Below, one piece after another: positions 1 to 9,242 of a stretch of DNA of 64,000 bases; within the stretch, counting starts at the first letter, position 1; each line of letters opens with the position of its first letter. The notes under the pieces are model-generated. The model was not told the DNA's origin. It made no database searches and saw only the letters and a program-made list of their open reading frames with translations. The translations under genes and the position numbers were made by a program. The stretch comes from Acinetobacter baumannii (GTDB lineage: Bacteria > Pseudomonadota > Gammaproteobacteria > Pseudomonadales > Moraxellaceae), in NCBI RefSeq assembly GCF_016508585.1, contig NZ_JADVOP010000004.1, positions 88,151 through 152,150 of the forward strand, in the 5' to 3' direction.

Positions 1-49
1 ACTCATTTCAGACCTCTCGTTATTTTATAAATGGGGAGTTCATTTCCTT

Positions 50-97
50 TTATTGATAATAATTATTATTATCAATAATAATTTTTCTCTATATAAT
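50..97 (+). promoter_or_regulatory. Promoter with Fur-box-like palindrome
   Basis: Positions 50-78 are a perfect 29-bp inverted repeat. Its core at 55-73 (GATAATAATTATTATTATC) matches the classical 19-bp Fur box at 16 of 19 positions. A perfect -10 hexamer TATAAT lies at 92-97, and a weak -35 (TTATCA, 69-74) sits 17 bp upstream inside the palindrome. A bound repressor would therefore block RNA polymerase. This is seen directly. Assignment to Fur rather than another metal regulator is inference, since AT-rich palindromes can arise by chance. Confidence 0.6.
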
Positions 98-150
98 ACC
101 TGTACAGCTTTTTTTGATTTGACACTACACCTCACAACAGGATGTCTACA

Positions 151-951
151 ATGAATAAATATCTTGCACTCGCCCTACTGTTTTGTTCTTATAGCAATGC
201 ACATGAACCCTATATTGCACCGTTAAGTTACATCACTACAAATTCACAAATTCCAGTGATTGGAGCTTATGCAGAAGAAGCTCTCAATGCTGAACATGCA
301 CTTAAACAAGCAGCTTTAACAGTCATTCAACCTGATCAAAGTCAATTACACATTCAACCTGCGGGTACTTTAAAATCTGCGACTGTTTTTGATCTGACCT
401 TACCACAGTCAGGTACTTATCAACTGGCTACTCAAGTTTCGTTTCCTCTCAAATATGTACAACATCATAAAGAATGGAAAATGCTTTTCGATGTTGCTGC
501 AGATAAAGCGGGAAATATTTCTGAACGCGACTACGTGATCCCAACTGATTTCAAAAAAGTACCTGTCCCCGTCAGTATTCAGCGTGCATGGTCAATCCAA
601 AGCTATATTTCAAAAGATAAACCTTCCGCATTCCAAAACAAAACTGATGCAGTGATAAAGGTTGAGTTTAAAACCCATCCCAATGACATCACTGCGCAAC
701 AACCTGTACAAATCCTGATTAAAAAATCCGGACAAGCACTCAAAAATGCTGAGTTGCTTGTTCGAGCTCAAGGTCAAACCGATAAACAAGCTTTAAAAGT
801 TCCCGTCGCTCTTGATGGCTCTGCCACACTCACTTTCCCGAATTCTGGACAATATCTGGTTGAAGTCAGTGAAGCCTTCAATTCAACAGCAAAACCAGTC
901 GATCAAAACTACACCATCATTAGCTTGGGCGTATTACCCGCAGACAAATAA
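151..951 (+). CDS. DUF4198-type periplasmic protein
   Basis: Secreted protein of 266 residues resembling the DUF4198 family, whose members often lie beside TonB-dependent receptors or metal uptake systems. A short signal peptide with a hydrophobic stretch ends near SNA-HEP, so the mature protein begins with the HEPYIAP-type sequence common in the family. The rest looks like beta-rich, Ig-like domains without obvious catalytic residues. I start at the ATG at 151 because AGGA at 139-142 is 8 nt upstream; the in-frame ATG at 142 overlaps that ribosome-binding site. The promoter ahead carries a Fur-like palindrome, so expression probably responds to iron or another metal. No receptor gene lies downstream; the next genes are convergent. 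Function unknown. Confidence 0.7.
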   Translation: MNKYLALALLFCSYSNAHEPYIAPLSYITTNSQIPVIGAYAEEALNAEHALKQAALTVIQPDQSQLHIQPAGTLKSATVFDLTLPQSGTYQLATQVSFPLKYVQHHKEWKMLFDVAADKAGNISERDYVIPTDFKKVPVPVSIQRAWSIQSYISKDKPSAFQNKTDAVIKVEFKTHPNDITAQQPVQILIKKSGQALKNAELLVRAQGQTDKQALKVPVALDGSATLTFPNSGQYLVEVSEAFNSTAKPVDQNYTIISLGVLPADK

Positions 952-1032
952 TAAAACCTCACAAAATACAGAGACCCTCTCCTTGCTTACCCAAGAAAGA
1001 GGGTTTTGTTTTCACAGATAAACAGCAGCTTG

Positions 1033-4000
1033 CTAACTTCTCTCTTTACGCTCATTCATCCAGCGATATATCACAGGCAAAATCACCAGGGTCAACAACG
1101 TAGACGACATAATTCCTCCGATCACCACAGTTGCCAGTGGACGCTGTACTTCAGCCCCTGTTCCTGTCGCCAATGCCATTGGAACAAAACCTAGAGATGC
1201 AACACAGGCAGTCATCAATACAGGTCTTAAACGCAAAATTGCACCTTGCCAAGTGGCATGATAAATATCGAGTTGCTGACGCAATTCCTTAATAAATGTC
1301 AACATGACCAGACCATTCAGCACCGCCACACCAGAGAGTGCAATAAAGCCGACTCCGGCAGACATAGACAGCGGTATTTCTCGCAGCCATAACGCAATCA
1401 AGCCACCACATAGCGCAAATGGAACACCTGTAAAGACCAATAAGCTTTCTTTAAAGTTATGGAAAACTGCCATTAACAAAATAAAGATCGTAATCAAAGC
1501 CAATGGAACCACCAACTGCATTCTGGCTTTGGCTGAAGTGAGGTTTTCAAACTGCCCTCCATAACTCAGCCAATAACCTGCCGGCATTTCCTGTTTCGCT
1601 AACGTAGATTGCAGTTCCGAAACAAAAGATCCTAGATCACGGCCTTCTACATTTGTGGTGACAACAACCCGACGTTTACCATTCTCACGGCTCACCTGAT
1701 TGATCCCTAAAATATTTTCAACTTTAGCGACGTCTTGTAACTGAATTAAGCCACCATTCGGTGTTTGAATCGGCAAGACAGCCAAATGTTCTGGGGTACG
1801 TTGCGCATCATCTAGACGGATCACGAAGTCAAAACGACGATCCCCTTGTAAAATCTGTCCAACATTCTGCCCGCCCACACTTGTTGAAACCAAATCCTGT
1901 ATGGCTCTTACAGATAATCCATATTGCGCTGCTGCTGCTTTATTGACTTCAACATTCAGCAAAGGTAGACCTGATGTCTGCTCGATCTTAACCGCAGATG
2001 CACCTGAAATACTTTGAACCTGTTGGGCAATTTTACTCGCCTGCTGATTCAATATATCCATGTCATCGCCAAATATTTTGATTCCGACATCACTGCGCAC
2101 CCCTGAAATCAATTCATTGAAACGTAGTTCAATCGGTTGCGAAAACTCACTGTTGTTACCCGGCAATGTTGCAAGAAAAGCAATCATTCGCTGACGTAAT
2201 TCATCTATGCTTTCTTTCGGGTTTTTCCATTCTTTCTGCGGTTTTAACAAGACCACTGCATCTGAAATATTCGGTGGCATTACATCTGTTGCCACTTCTG
2301 CGGTACCTGTGCGGGCAAATATGGCTTTAATTTCCGGAAATTCTTTAAGTAACAATTTTTCGGTATTTTCTTGCATTCTTAAAGATTGTTCCAAACTGGT
2401 ACTCGGGGAACGCATTTGCTGTACTGCAAAATCTCCTTCACTCAGTGTCGGTGCAAATTCACTTCCAATCTGCGTTGCAAGTAGACCTGTCAAAAATAAA
2501 ATACATAGTGCAAGCGTGATGACAAACACTTTGAAATGATAGGCTAAGTTCAATACCGCTTCATATTTACGCTTTAACCAAAGCATCCAGCGACTTTCTG
2601 TTTCCTTCACTTCACCATTCACAAACAGCGCCACCGCTGCTGGAATAAACGTCACGGAAAGAATAATCGCCCCCAGAAGCGCCAATACAACCGTCATTGC
2701 CATGGGATGGAACAGTTTAGCTTCAACCCCTGACAAAGCAAAAATAGGCAAATACACCACTAAAATAATCAATTGACCAAAAATCAATGGACGACGTGCC
2801 TGTTTTGCTGCAAGGAAAACTTCTTTGAAGCGCTCTGATCGTGACAATAATCGTCCTTTAGCATGTTGAGCTTCTGCTAAGCGGCGAATACAGTTTTCCA
2901 CAATCACTACTGCGCCATCTACGATAATCCCGAAATCCAATGCACCGAGACTCATCAAGTTCGCACTGATTTTTTGTTCCACCATACCCGCTAAAGTGAA
3001 GAGCATGGACAATGGGATTACACAGGCAGTAATTAAAGCTGCACGGAAATTACCTAAAAACAAGAACAAAATAACAATGACCAGAATCGCCCCTTCAACC
3101 AGGTTTTTCTGTACAGTTTTAATTGCTCTTTCAACCAGATCAGTACGGTCATAAACCGTTTCAATCACGATACCTTTAGGTAAAGACTGCTGAACTTCTT
3201 TAACTTTGGCATCCACGGCACGTGCGACTGTACGGCTATTTTCCCCCATCATCATCATGGCAATACCAAGCACGGTTTCTTGGCTGTTATAAGTTGCACC
3301 ACCAGTTCGAAGATCATGTCCAATCGCCACGCTGGCAACATCAGCAACACGGATTGGAAAACCATTTTTATTGCCAATGCTGACATTTTGAATATCTTCA
3401 ATACTGCTGAGCATTCCAGGAACACGCACAGTCAATTGCTGACCATTGGTTTCGATAAAACCAGCACCACGGTTTTCATTATTTAAAGTCAAAGCATTCT
3501 GCAAATCACTGAGCGGTATTTGCAGTTGTTGCAGACGATTGAGATCAGGGGTGACCACATACGTTTTATTAAAGCCACCAATGGAGTTAACCTCAGCTAC
3601 CCCGGGTACTCGTTGTAATTGTGGTCTAACAATCCAATCCTGAATTTCACGCAAATCCATGGCGCTGTAGGGAGTTCCATCAGCTTTCTTGGCATCGGGT
3701 TTAGCTTTAACCACCCATTGATAAATTTCTCCCAGACCTGTCGACACTGGCGACATCGTGGGTGAAATATCATCAGGTAGTGCTGTTTGAGCTTCTTGTA
3801 TACGCTGATTAATTTGTTGGCGCGCCCAATAAATGTCTGTGCCATCTTTAAAAATAATGGTGACTTGTGATAGGCCATAGCGAGAAATTGAACGGGTCAT
3901 CTCAAGCTTGGGCAGCCCTGCCATCGCAGTTTCAATGGGATAGGTGATTCGCTGCTCGACTTCCAATGCAGTAAACCCAGCTGCCTGAGTGTTCACTTGT

Positions 4001-4212
4001 ACTTGGACATTGGTAATATCAGGTACTGCATCAATCGGTAATTTTTGATAGCTGTAGACACCAACACCAATCCACGCCACGATAAACAGTATTACCCATA
4101 TCGCATTTTTAATGGAGAATTGAATGAGTCGATCAAATAGTCCCTCTGCCTGAGGTAATTCCTGGTCTTTTTCTAAATCTAATTGAGCGTCTGGAGAATC
4201 CTTAATGGTCAT
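1033..4212 (-). CDS. czcA: CzcA-family heavy-metal RND efflux pump
   Basis: Inner-membrane proton-driven RND transporter of 1059 residues, the usual length for the heavy-metal efflux (HME) branch. It exports divalent cations such as cobalt, zinc or cadmium through the CzcB adaptor and CzcC outer-membrane channel. The first membrane helix is near residues 37-57. The HME signature DFGIIVDGAVVIVEN lies near residue 425 in TM4 and contains the acidic residues of the proton relay in CzcA relatives. A large periplasmic loop follows each of TM1 and TM7. The start overlaps the end of czcB by 11 bp, implying translational coupling. Exact metal specificity cannot be read from sequence; the DFG...VDGAVV pattern favours zinc/cobalt/cadmium over the copper/silver CusA type. 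Confidence 0.93.
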   Translation of the reverse strand: MTIKDSPDAQLDLEKDQELPQAEGLFDRLIQFSIKNAIWVILFIVAWIGVGVYSYQKLPIDAVPDITNVQVQVNTQAAGFTALEVEQRITYPIETAMAGLPKLEMTRSISRYGLSQVTIIFKDGTDIYWARQQINQRIQEAQTALPDDISPTMSPVSTGLGEIYQWVVKAKPDAKKADGTPYSAMDLREIQDWIVRPQLQRVPGVAEVNSIGGFNKTYVVTPDLNRLQQLQIPLSDLQNALTLNNENRGAGFIETNGQQLTVRVPGMLSSIEDIQNVSIGNKNGFPIRVADVASVAIGHDLRTGGATYNSQETVLGIAMMMMGENSRTVARAVDAKVKEVQQSLPKGIVIETVYDRTDLVERAIKTVQKNLVEGAILVIVILFLFLGNFRAALITACVIPLSMLFTLAGMVEQKISANLMSLGALDFGIIVDGAVVIVENCIRRLAEAQHAKGRLLSRSERFKEVFLAAKQARRPLIFGQLIILVVYLPIFALSGVEAKLFHPMAMTVVLALLGAIILSVTFIPAAVALFVNGEVKETESRWMLWLKRKYEAVLNLAYHFKVFVITLALCILFLTGLLATQIGSEFAPTLSEGDFAVQQMRSPSTSLEQSLRMQENTEKLLLKEFPEIKAIFARTGTAEVATDVMPPNISDAVVLLKPQKEWKNPKESIDELRQRMIAFLATLPGNNSEFSQPIELRFNELISGVRSDVGIKIFGDDMDILNQQASKIAQQVQSISGASAVKIEQTSGLPLLNVEVNKAAAAQYGLSVRAIQDLVSTSVGGQNVGQILQGDRRFDFVIRLDDAQRTPEHLAVLPIQTPNGGLIQLQDVAKVENILGINQVSRENGKRRVVVTTNVEGRDLGSFVSELQSTLAKQEMPAGYWLSYGGQFENLTSAKARMQLVVPLALITIFILLMAVFHNFKESLLVFTGVPFALCGGLIALWLREIPLSMSAGVGFIALSGVAVLNGLVMLTFIKELRQQLDIYHATWQGAILRLRPVLMTACVASLGFVPMALATGTGAEVQRPLATVVIGGIMSSTLLTLVILPVIYRWMNERKERS

Positions 4213-5479
4213 GGCTCGCTTCTCCTTTTTCCAGTTCAGATTTGAGTAAGAAACTGCCTTGCGCCGCGTATTGCTGCCCTTGCTTTAGACCTGACTGAAT
4301 TTCAATCCATTGTCCATCACTGGATACCTGCCCCAAGACTACAGCTTGTGCTTTAAATTCAACCTTTTTGTCATGCTCGCTGGCAATAAATACAACATCT
4401 TTATCCTCTATTTTTTGTATGGCACTTTTCAATACACGTAATGCCTGAGCAGAGCCTGGCTGTTGAAGTTGGACATTCACCATTAAGTTTGGACGTAATT
4501 CAGCAGCATTGGATAATACTTTGGCTCGCACTTGTAAACGTCCAGTTTGAGCATCAGCTTCAGTATTTAAACTTTGAATCTGAGCCGTGAAAGTATTACC
4601 TGTTTGTAAAGACTTAAACTCAATCTGTTGATTCGGTGCAATAGATGAAAATTCGGAACTTGGGACAATAAATTCAAGCCACAATTGATCTAACTGATCA
4701 ATCACAAACAATTGACTGGCAAGCTGAACATTCTCCCCCATGACTAAGTCTTTTTTACTAATAATACCTGCAATTGGCGCTGTCATGACATAACGCCCCT
4801 GACTTCCAGAAGAAGCCCCTAAAGCAGACAAACGAGATTTTGTTGCTTGCACCTGTATTTGAGCCTGTTTATAGGCATTGTATGCACGCTGATAATCTTG
4901 CTTTGCAGAGATGCCCTGTGACCACAACTGACGCTCACGCTCATAATCTTGACGCGCCAGTTCCATTGCTGTTTGTGCAATCTGTAAGTTCGCTTGCTGG
5001 TCAACTAAATCCGGAACAACAAGCGTTGCCAATGCTTGACCTTTTTGCACACGTTGCCCCAGCTCAACATTTACAGAAATCACTTGCCCACTAAAAGCAG
5101 GAGAGACATGCGCCTGTCGATCCGTATTGACCATGATTTTTGCAGGATAAGAAGCTGACTTTAAAACAGCACCCATTTCTGCTTTGGCAAGTTGTATGCC
5201 TTGTTCAGTAATCTGCTGTGCAGTCAGACTAATTGTTTCTTTTTCCTCTTCTTCACTGTGCCCAGCTTCATTTGCCCCTCCCTGAGCCGATTCCGCAGCA
5301 CCTTCTTCACCATGCGCATGACCTTCCTCGGCATGCCCCTCCTCTTTTGATGAGCTTTTCTTCGATGAAAAAAGTAAAGCCATTGCAATAAGGGCTGTCA
5401 GGGCAATAGCAACAATGATCAGTAGGCGTTGAGAAATTTTGCCCTGCTGATGCTGAAACGATTTAAATTGATTTAGCAT
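4202..5479 (-). CDS. czcB: CzcB-family periplasmic adaptor of metal efflux pump
   Basis: Membrane-fusion protein of 425 residues linking CzcA to CzcC in the periplasm. An N-terminal membrane helix (about residues 18-38) is followed by a Glu/His-rich stretch (EEGHAEEGHAHGEEG and onward, about residues 45-80) that probably binds metal. Then come the lipoyl/barrel-sandwich halves, an alpha-helical hairpin and beta-barrel domains. I start at the ATG at 5479, which has GGGGGA about 8 nt upstream and sits 1 nt after the czcC stop. The longer frame begins at a TTG at 5497, inside czcC, and has no ribosome-binding site. It is the middle gene of the czcCBA operon. Confidence 0.92.
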   Translation of the reverse strand: MLNQFKSFQHQQGKISQRLLIIVAIALTALIAMALLFSSKKSSSKEEGHAEEGHAHGEEGAAESAQGGANEAGHSEEEEKETISLTAQQITEQGIQLAKAEMGAVLKSASYPAKIMVNTDRQAHVSPAFSGQVISVNVELGQRVQKGQALATLVVPDLVDQQANLQIAQTAMELARQDYERERQLWSQGISAKQDYQRAYNAYKQAQIQVQATKSRLSALGASSGSQGRYVMTAPIAGIISKKDLVMGENVQLASQLFVIDQLDQLWLEFIVPSSEFSSIAPNQQIEFKSLQTGNTFTAQIQSLNTEADAQTGRLQVRAKVLSNAAELRPNLMVNVQLQQPGSAQALRVLKSAIQKIEDKDVVFIASEHDKKVEFKAQAVVLGQVSSDGQWIEIQSGLKQGQQYAAQGSFLLKSELEKGEASHDH

Positions 5480-5480
5480 A

Positions 5481-6845
5481 TTAATTTCCCCCACCAATCA
5501 CTGGTAGTGCTTGAGTCTCTTGCCATAAGTTTTGATTGATTTGTGCGATCGCATCTTTCGCCATGATTTGACTCGGTTCAATGCCTAGACTCAAACTTTC
5601 TGCCTCAATGGCACGTTGCCATCCCTCTTTGAGTAATTGCACTTTGCGTAAACGTACATCTTGCAATTGTAAAGTTGCCTGCTGTACATCCGTTACAGCA
5701 AACTTACCCACGGTAAAACCCATTAAAGTTTTACGTTGTACTTGAGCAGCAAGTGGGATCTGAGACTGATCCACAGCATTGAATTGCACTTCCAATCCCT
5801 GGAGTTCGGTCAATAATGTGCCGACCTGCAAAGCATTTTGACGAAGATAGAATTCTTGCTGTTTGTTTAATAAATCTTCTTTAGCACGTGCAATCTGCAC
5901 ACCGTATTGTTGGCGGTTAAAAATATTCAATGGAATCGATACACCCACCACAAGCGCATTATCAGTTTGAGCTTGAGGTGACCGTGTGCGGTTTACGCCA
6001 AAATTCACTGTAGGATTTGGACGCGCCGAGGCCTTGAGCTGATCGACTGTCGCTTTTGCCTGCAACACTTGTAAACGACGTGATTTTTCAAATAAATTAT
6101 CCGATAAATATTCTTGTACTTGTTGATGGGAAGAAGATGGCCACAATGATTGGGGACTCAGGTTGATGCCGATCGATTTATCCGCATCTCCCCATAAATT
6201 TGATAATTGCTGTCTCGCAATCTGAACTTGCAGATCAGCTTGACGATACAAGCGCGCATTTTCAGCATGGCTCAATCGCACCCGATCTACATCAACCTGT
6301 GCAACACCACCTGCCTGATAACGCTTCTGGATGGCATTCAGGTTTTCTTCACTGACTTTAAGCTGCTCTTGAACCACACTACGTTCCAGTTCAAAAATGG
6401 CCAGTTGCGACCATAAATATTTAACAGCAAGTTCGAGCTGAGCTTGATATATTCGCTGATTTAGATTGCTTTGATCTTTAGAAAGTTGTGCCAATTTTTG
6501 AACAGATTTGCGTTCACCAAAAAGATCCAGGCGTTGAGAAATACCTAGCGCAAGCTCTTTATCTTCATTTGTACCGAAGCCTGTTTGCTGTATGGATATC
6601 TCTGGATTTGTCCACAGTTTTGCTTGTTTTATATTCGCATCCGCAATCTGCTGTTGAGTTTGCCAGATATTTTGTGTTTGCTGGTACTGCTCTGTTTTCG
6701 CGATTGCCTGCTGCAGAGTTAATGACTGTTTTGAATCATTCGCCCAAGCAGTAGAAGTTACAATACCCACCATAAGTGCTCCAAGCACAGACAATCTAAA
6801 GCGAAATCTAAACTTTTGTACGGTTTTACATGTTTTTTTAGGCAT
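5481..6845 (-). CDS. czcC: CzcC-family outer-membrane efflux channel
   Basis: Outer-membrane factor of the TolC type, 454 residues, forming the exit duct of the CzcCBA pump. The N-terminus is basic and hydrophobic with a likely signal peptidase site after AWA near residue 36. Two TolC-like repeats rich in Gln and Leu heptads follow, as expected for the periplasmic helical tunnel. It is the first pump gene, 57 bp after the His-rich CzcI-like gene and directly abutting czcB, so the four genes are probably one transcript. No czcRS-type two-component system lies beside it in this window. Confidence 0.9.
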   Translation of the reverse strand: MPKKTCKTVQKFRFRFRLSVLGALMVGIVTSTAWANDSKQSLTLQQAIAKTEQYQQTQNIWQTQQQIADANIKQAKLWTNPEISIQQTGFGTNEDKELALGISQRLDLFGERKSVQKLAQLSKDQSNLNQRIYQAQLELAVKYLWSQLAIFELERSVVQEQLKVSEENLNAIQKRYQAGGVAQVDVDRVRLSHAENARLYRQADLQVQIARQQLSNLWGDADKSIGINLSPQSLWPSSSHQQVQEYLSDNLFEKSRRLQVLQAKATVDQLKASARPNPTVNFGVNRTRSPQAQTDNALVVGVSIPLNIFNRQQYGVQIARAKEDLLNKQQEFYLRQNALQVGTLLTELQGLEVQFNAVDQSQIPLAAQVQRKTLMGFTVGKFAVTDVQQATLQLQDVRLRKVQLLKEGWQRAIEAESLSLGIEPSQIMAKDAIAQINQNLWQETQALPVIGGGN

Positions 6846-6902
6846 AGAAATGCTCCACTAAATTCAAGTATTAGCGGTGAGTGATTTTTCGGCTACCCCA
6901 CC

Positions 6903-7403
6903 TTATAGCGGGGATAAGAGAGGCGGCGGGTTAGGAAAATATAGATCAGGTGACTGGTACAAGTTGTTCCAGCCAATAAAAGGCGCTTCTAAGTAAGCTA
7001 TGAATTTAGGTTGCTCAGCATGTTGCTGATCATCCACGACCATAAAGTGGACTAAAGAAGGCAAATGGTCACTATGGTCATCATTGAGATGACTCAGAAA
7101 ATCGTTGGCGTGTGCATCATGCTGATGCGCTGTTTTCTGCTGAGAAAACCCATGATCCATTTGCACTTCAGACGCGTGATTTGCCGTTAATTGGGGATGC
7201 TGTAATTGATCTTGCACACAATCAGGCGCACTATGATGACCAAAATGCTGACTGGCTGATTTCTGATAGAGTCCCGTGCTTTTTTCATGATCACAAAAAG
7301 CTGCCGCCACATTCCAGAGACTCTGGAACATGAACAAACTTAGCAAGACTGTGATGAAAACACCTGAACGTTTCACAGATTGAGACTCAAAATCAAAATA
7401 CAT
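6903..7403 (-). CDS. CzcI-like His-rich secreted protein
   Basis: Small protein of 166 residues at the head of the czc cassette. An N-terminal hydrophobic segment (about residues 13-36) acts as signal peptide or anchor. Histidines are scattered thickly from about residue 39 to 128 (for example HFGHHSAPDC, HQHDAHAND, DDHSDH), suggesting metal binding in the periplasm. Position and composition match CzcI of other Czc systems, a protein thought to modulate induction. The C-terminus is Pro/Leu-rich (FPNPPPLLSPL). Low complexity makes homology hard to judge; the assignment rests on context and His content. Confidence 0.7.
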   Translation of the reverse strand: MYFDFESQSVKRSGVFITVLLSLFMFQSLWNVAAAFCDHEKSTGLYQKSASQHFGHHSAPDCVQDQLQHPQLTANHASEVQMDHGFSQQKTAHQHDAHANDFLSHLNDDHSDHLPSLVHFMVVDDQQHAEQPKFIAYLEAPFIGWNNLYQSPDLYFPNPPPLLSPL

Positions 7404-7639
7404 GATGAATATAGCAACTTTGGCGCGCTATTCAAATTACAGAAAGGTAATTTTTAAAAATTCTAAAGTCTTTATTAAACCAGATTAATATAAACAAAAG
7501 TATATAAAACACAATTGACAAACTTACATAAAATTATTTGCAAAGTTTACAAAATCAGCTAGATTTACTGATATCTAATCAATTTTTTATGATTAGCAAT
7601 CTCTTTTACTTTGTTAATGGATTAGCAAGGAGGTTTTAT

Positions 7640-7993
7640 ATGTTGGTGCATATTTTTAACCGTTTTTTAGGAGATTCCACATCTCGCCAAGCATTTGAAC
7701 AAAATGCGTCTGAAGCTACGCTTGAAAAAGCACAAGCCCATGATTTTGAAGATCAACATTTGAGTTCAGATGAAATCGCAAATCGTAATGCGATGTGGTG
7801 TTATCTCAGAGCCGCTTTACGCGGAGATCAGGAAGCCCAGTATAAAATGGGATTAAGTTATCTCAACGGACAACTGGGTTTAGACCGTAGTTATAGTCAT
7901 GCTGAGAAGTGGCTTGAACAAGCTGCGCATCAAGGTCATCTGCATGCAAAAGAACAGTTAAAGAAAGCCTATGACGAACTTGCATTTTCATAA
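7640..7993 (+). CDS. Sel1-repeat small protein (paralogue of 34826)
   Basis: Small protein of 117 residues with one or two Sel1-like (TPR-related) repeats in its C-terminal half: AALRGDQEAQYKMGLSYLNG followed by AEKWLEQAAHQGHLHAKEQL. Such repeats usually mediate protein-protein contacts. The start at 7640 is fixed by a perfect AAGGAGG at 7627-7633 with 6-nt spacing; the longer frame from 7538 has no such site. No signal peptide is evident, so it is probably cytoplasmic. A strong hairpin terminator follows at 8025-8054, so it is monocistronic. A paralogue with the same RNAxW...AAL-G...AQYK-G layout lies at 34826. Function unknown. Confidence 0.75.
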   Translation: MLVHIFNRFLGDSTSRQAFEQNASEATLEKAQAHDFEDQHLSSDEIANRNAMWCYLRAALRGDQEAQYKMGLSYLNGQLGLDRSYSHAEKWLEQAAHQGHLHAKEQLKKAYDELAFS

Positions 7994-8352
7994 ATTATGT
8001 TAATAGTGTTGTATATATTCCCGTATAAACAGAGCTTAAACAAGCTCTGTTTATTGCTCGGTTATAGTTGATTATCCAACTGAATTCATTTGTTTATTTT
8101 TCACTCAAACAACGATGGTTTTAACTTTTAAAATTAATTTCAATATGGTAAAAATCACAAAATAAATAAAAAAACTATAGAGTATTTACTCTAAAATATT
8201 TTTTAAATTCAGAGGTTTACCACTAGTAATTTTATTTTTTTTGTATATTATTGCCCCCAATAAAACTGACTATCTTTTATACAAGGATAGCTTCACCCAG
8301 AAACTAAAAATACAGCTCATATATTCATTTTAGCAAAATCAGGAAAATAGCT
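7994..8352. other. Intergenic region before acr1
   Basis: About 360 bp without a gene. It holds the terminator at 8025-8054, then very AT-rich sequence including a T-run near 8230-8240, and the acr1 ribosome-binding site AGGA 8 nt before its ATG. No convincing sigma-70 promoter or operator stood out, though the acr1 promoter must lie here. Confidence 0.5.
8025..8054 (+). terminator. Hairpin terminator after the Sel1-repeat gene
   Basis: A 13-bp perfect stem (8025-8037 with 8042-8054) closes a 4-nt AAAC loop. The right arm ends in GTTTAT with only a short T-run. It lies 31 bp after the stop codon at 7993, well placed to end that transcript. Confidence 0.75.
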
Positions 8353-9240
8353 ATGAATCAGAAATTGGAGCAACTTTTTCAAGAAAAGGTTCAAGGTAAA
8401 ATTGCATTAATCACTGGTGCTTCTAGTGGTATTGGTTTAACGGTTGCAAAAAAACTTGCTTCGGCAGGTGCTCATGTACTTTTAGTGTCCCGTACAGAAG
8501 AAACATTGAAAGAAGTTCAAGCAGAAATTCAGGCGGAAGGTGGAAAAGCGGATATTTTCCCCTGTGATTTAAATGATATGGATGCGATTGATCGCGTTTC
8601 TAAGCAAATCATCGCTTCCGTGGATCATATTGATATTTTAATCAATAACGCAGGACGTTCAATTCGTCGTGCAGTCCATGAGTCTGTCGATCGTTTCCAT
8701 GACTTTGAACGTACCATGCAACTGAACTATTTCGGAGCAGTGCGCTTAGTCCTCAACATTTTACCGCAGATGATGAGCCGTAAAGATGGTCATATCATCA
8801 ATATTAGCTCTATTGGTGTATTGGCAAACGCCACACGTTTCTCTGCTTATGTTGCTTCAAAAGCGGCTTTAGACGCCTTTAGCCGTTGCTTATCTGCCGA
8901 AGTTCACTCACATAAAATTGCGATCACATCGGTATATATGCCTTTAGTGCGCACGCCTATGATTGCACCTACAAAAATCTATAAATACGTTCCGACCCTT
9001 TCACCAGAACAGGCTGCTGATCTGGTGGCTTATGCAATTGTCAAACGTCCGAAGAAAGTCGCAACAAACTTAGGACGTCTAGCATCGATTACCTACTCGA
9101 TTGCACCGGGAATCAACAATAAATTAATGTCGATTGGATTTAACCTATTCCCAAGCTCTACAGCATCTGTAGGAAAGCAAGAAAAGTTAAATCTTGTTCA
9201 ACGTGCATATGCGCGTTTATTCCCTGGCGAACATTGGTAA
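8353..9240 (+). CDS. acr1: Fatty acyl-CoA reductase Acr1 (aldehyde-forming)
   Basis: NADPH-dependent short-chain dehydrogenase family reductase that converts long-chain acyl-CoA to fatty aldehyde, the first step of wax-ester storage in Acinetobacter. At 295 residues it has the length I recall for A. baylyi Acr1, and much of its sequence matches that protein as I remember it, including the ends (MNxKLE... and ...ARLFPGEHW). The cofactor motif TGASSGIG is at 21-28, NNAG at 98-101, and the catalytic Ser near 152, Tyr166 and Lys170 (YVASK) are present. AGGA lies 8 nt upstream of the start. The wax-ester synthase gene is not in this window. Recognition is from memory of the family, not a search. 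Confidence 0.9.
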   Translation: MNQKLEQLFQEKVQGKIALITGASSGIGLTVAKKLASAGAHVLLVSRTEETLKEVQAEIQAEGGKADIFPCDLNDMDAIDRVSKQIIASVDHIDILINNAGRSIRRAVHESVDRFHDFERTMQLNYFGAVRLVLNILPQMMSRKDGHIINISSIGVLANATRFSAYVASKAALDAFSRCLSAEVHSHKIAITSVYMPLVRTPMIAPTKIYKYVPTLSPEQAADLVAYAIVKRPKKVATNLGRLASITYSIAPGINNKLMSIGFNLFPSSTASVGKQEKLNLVQRAYARLFPGEHW

Positions 9241-9242
9241 GT

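Noticed and set aside
5480..5497. Longer czcB start at TTG 5497
   Set aside because: The ATG at 5479 has GGGGGA upstream and sits just after the czcC stop; the TTG lies within czcC without a site.
7408..7435. TTGAAT-16 bp-TATATT promoter before the CzcI-like gene
   Set aside because: The -10 would end only 4 bp before the start codon, forcing a leaderless message; too uncertain to list.
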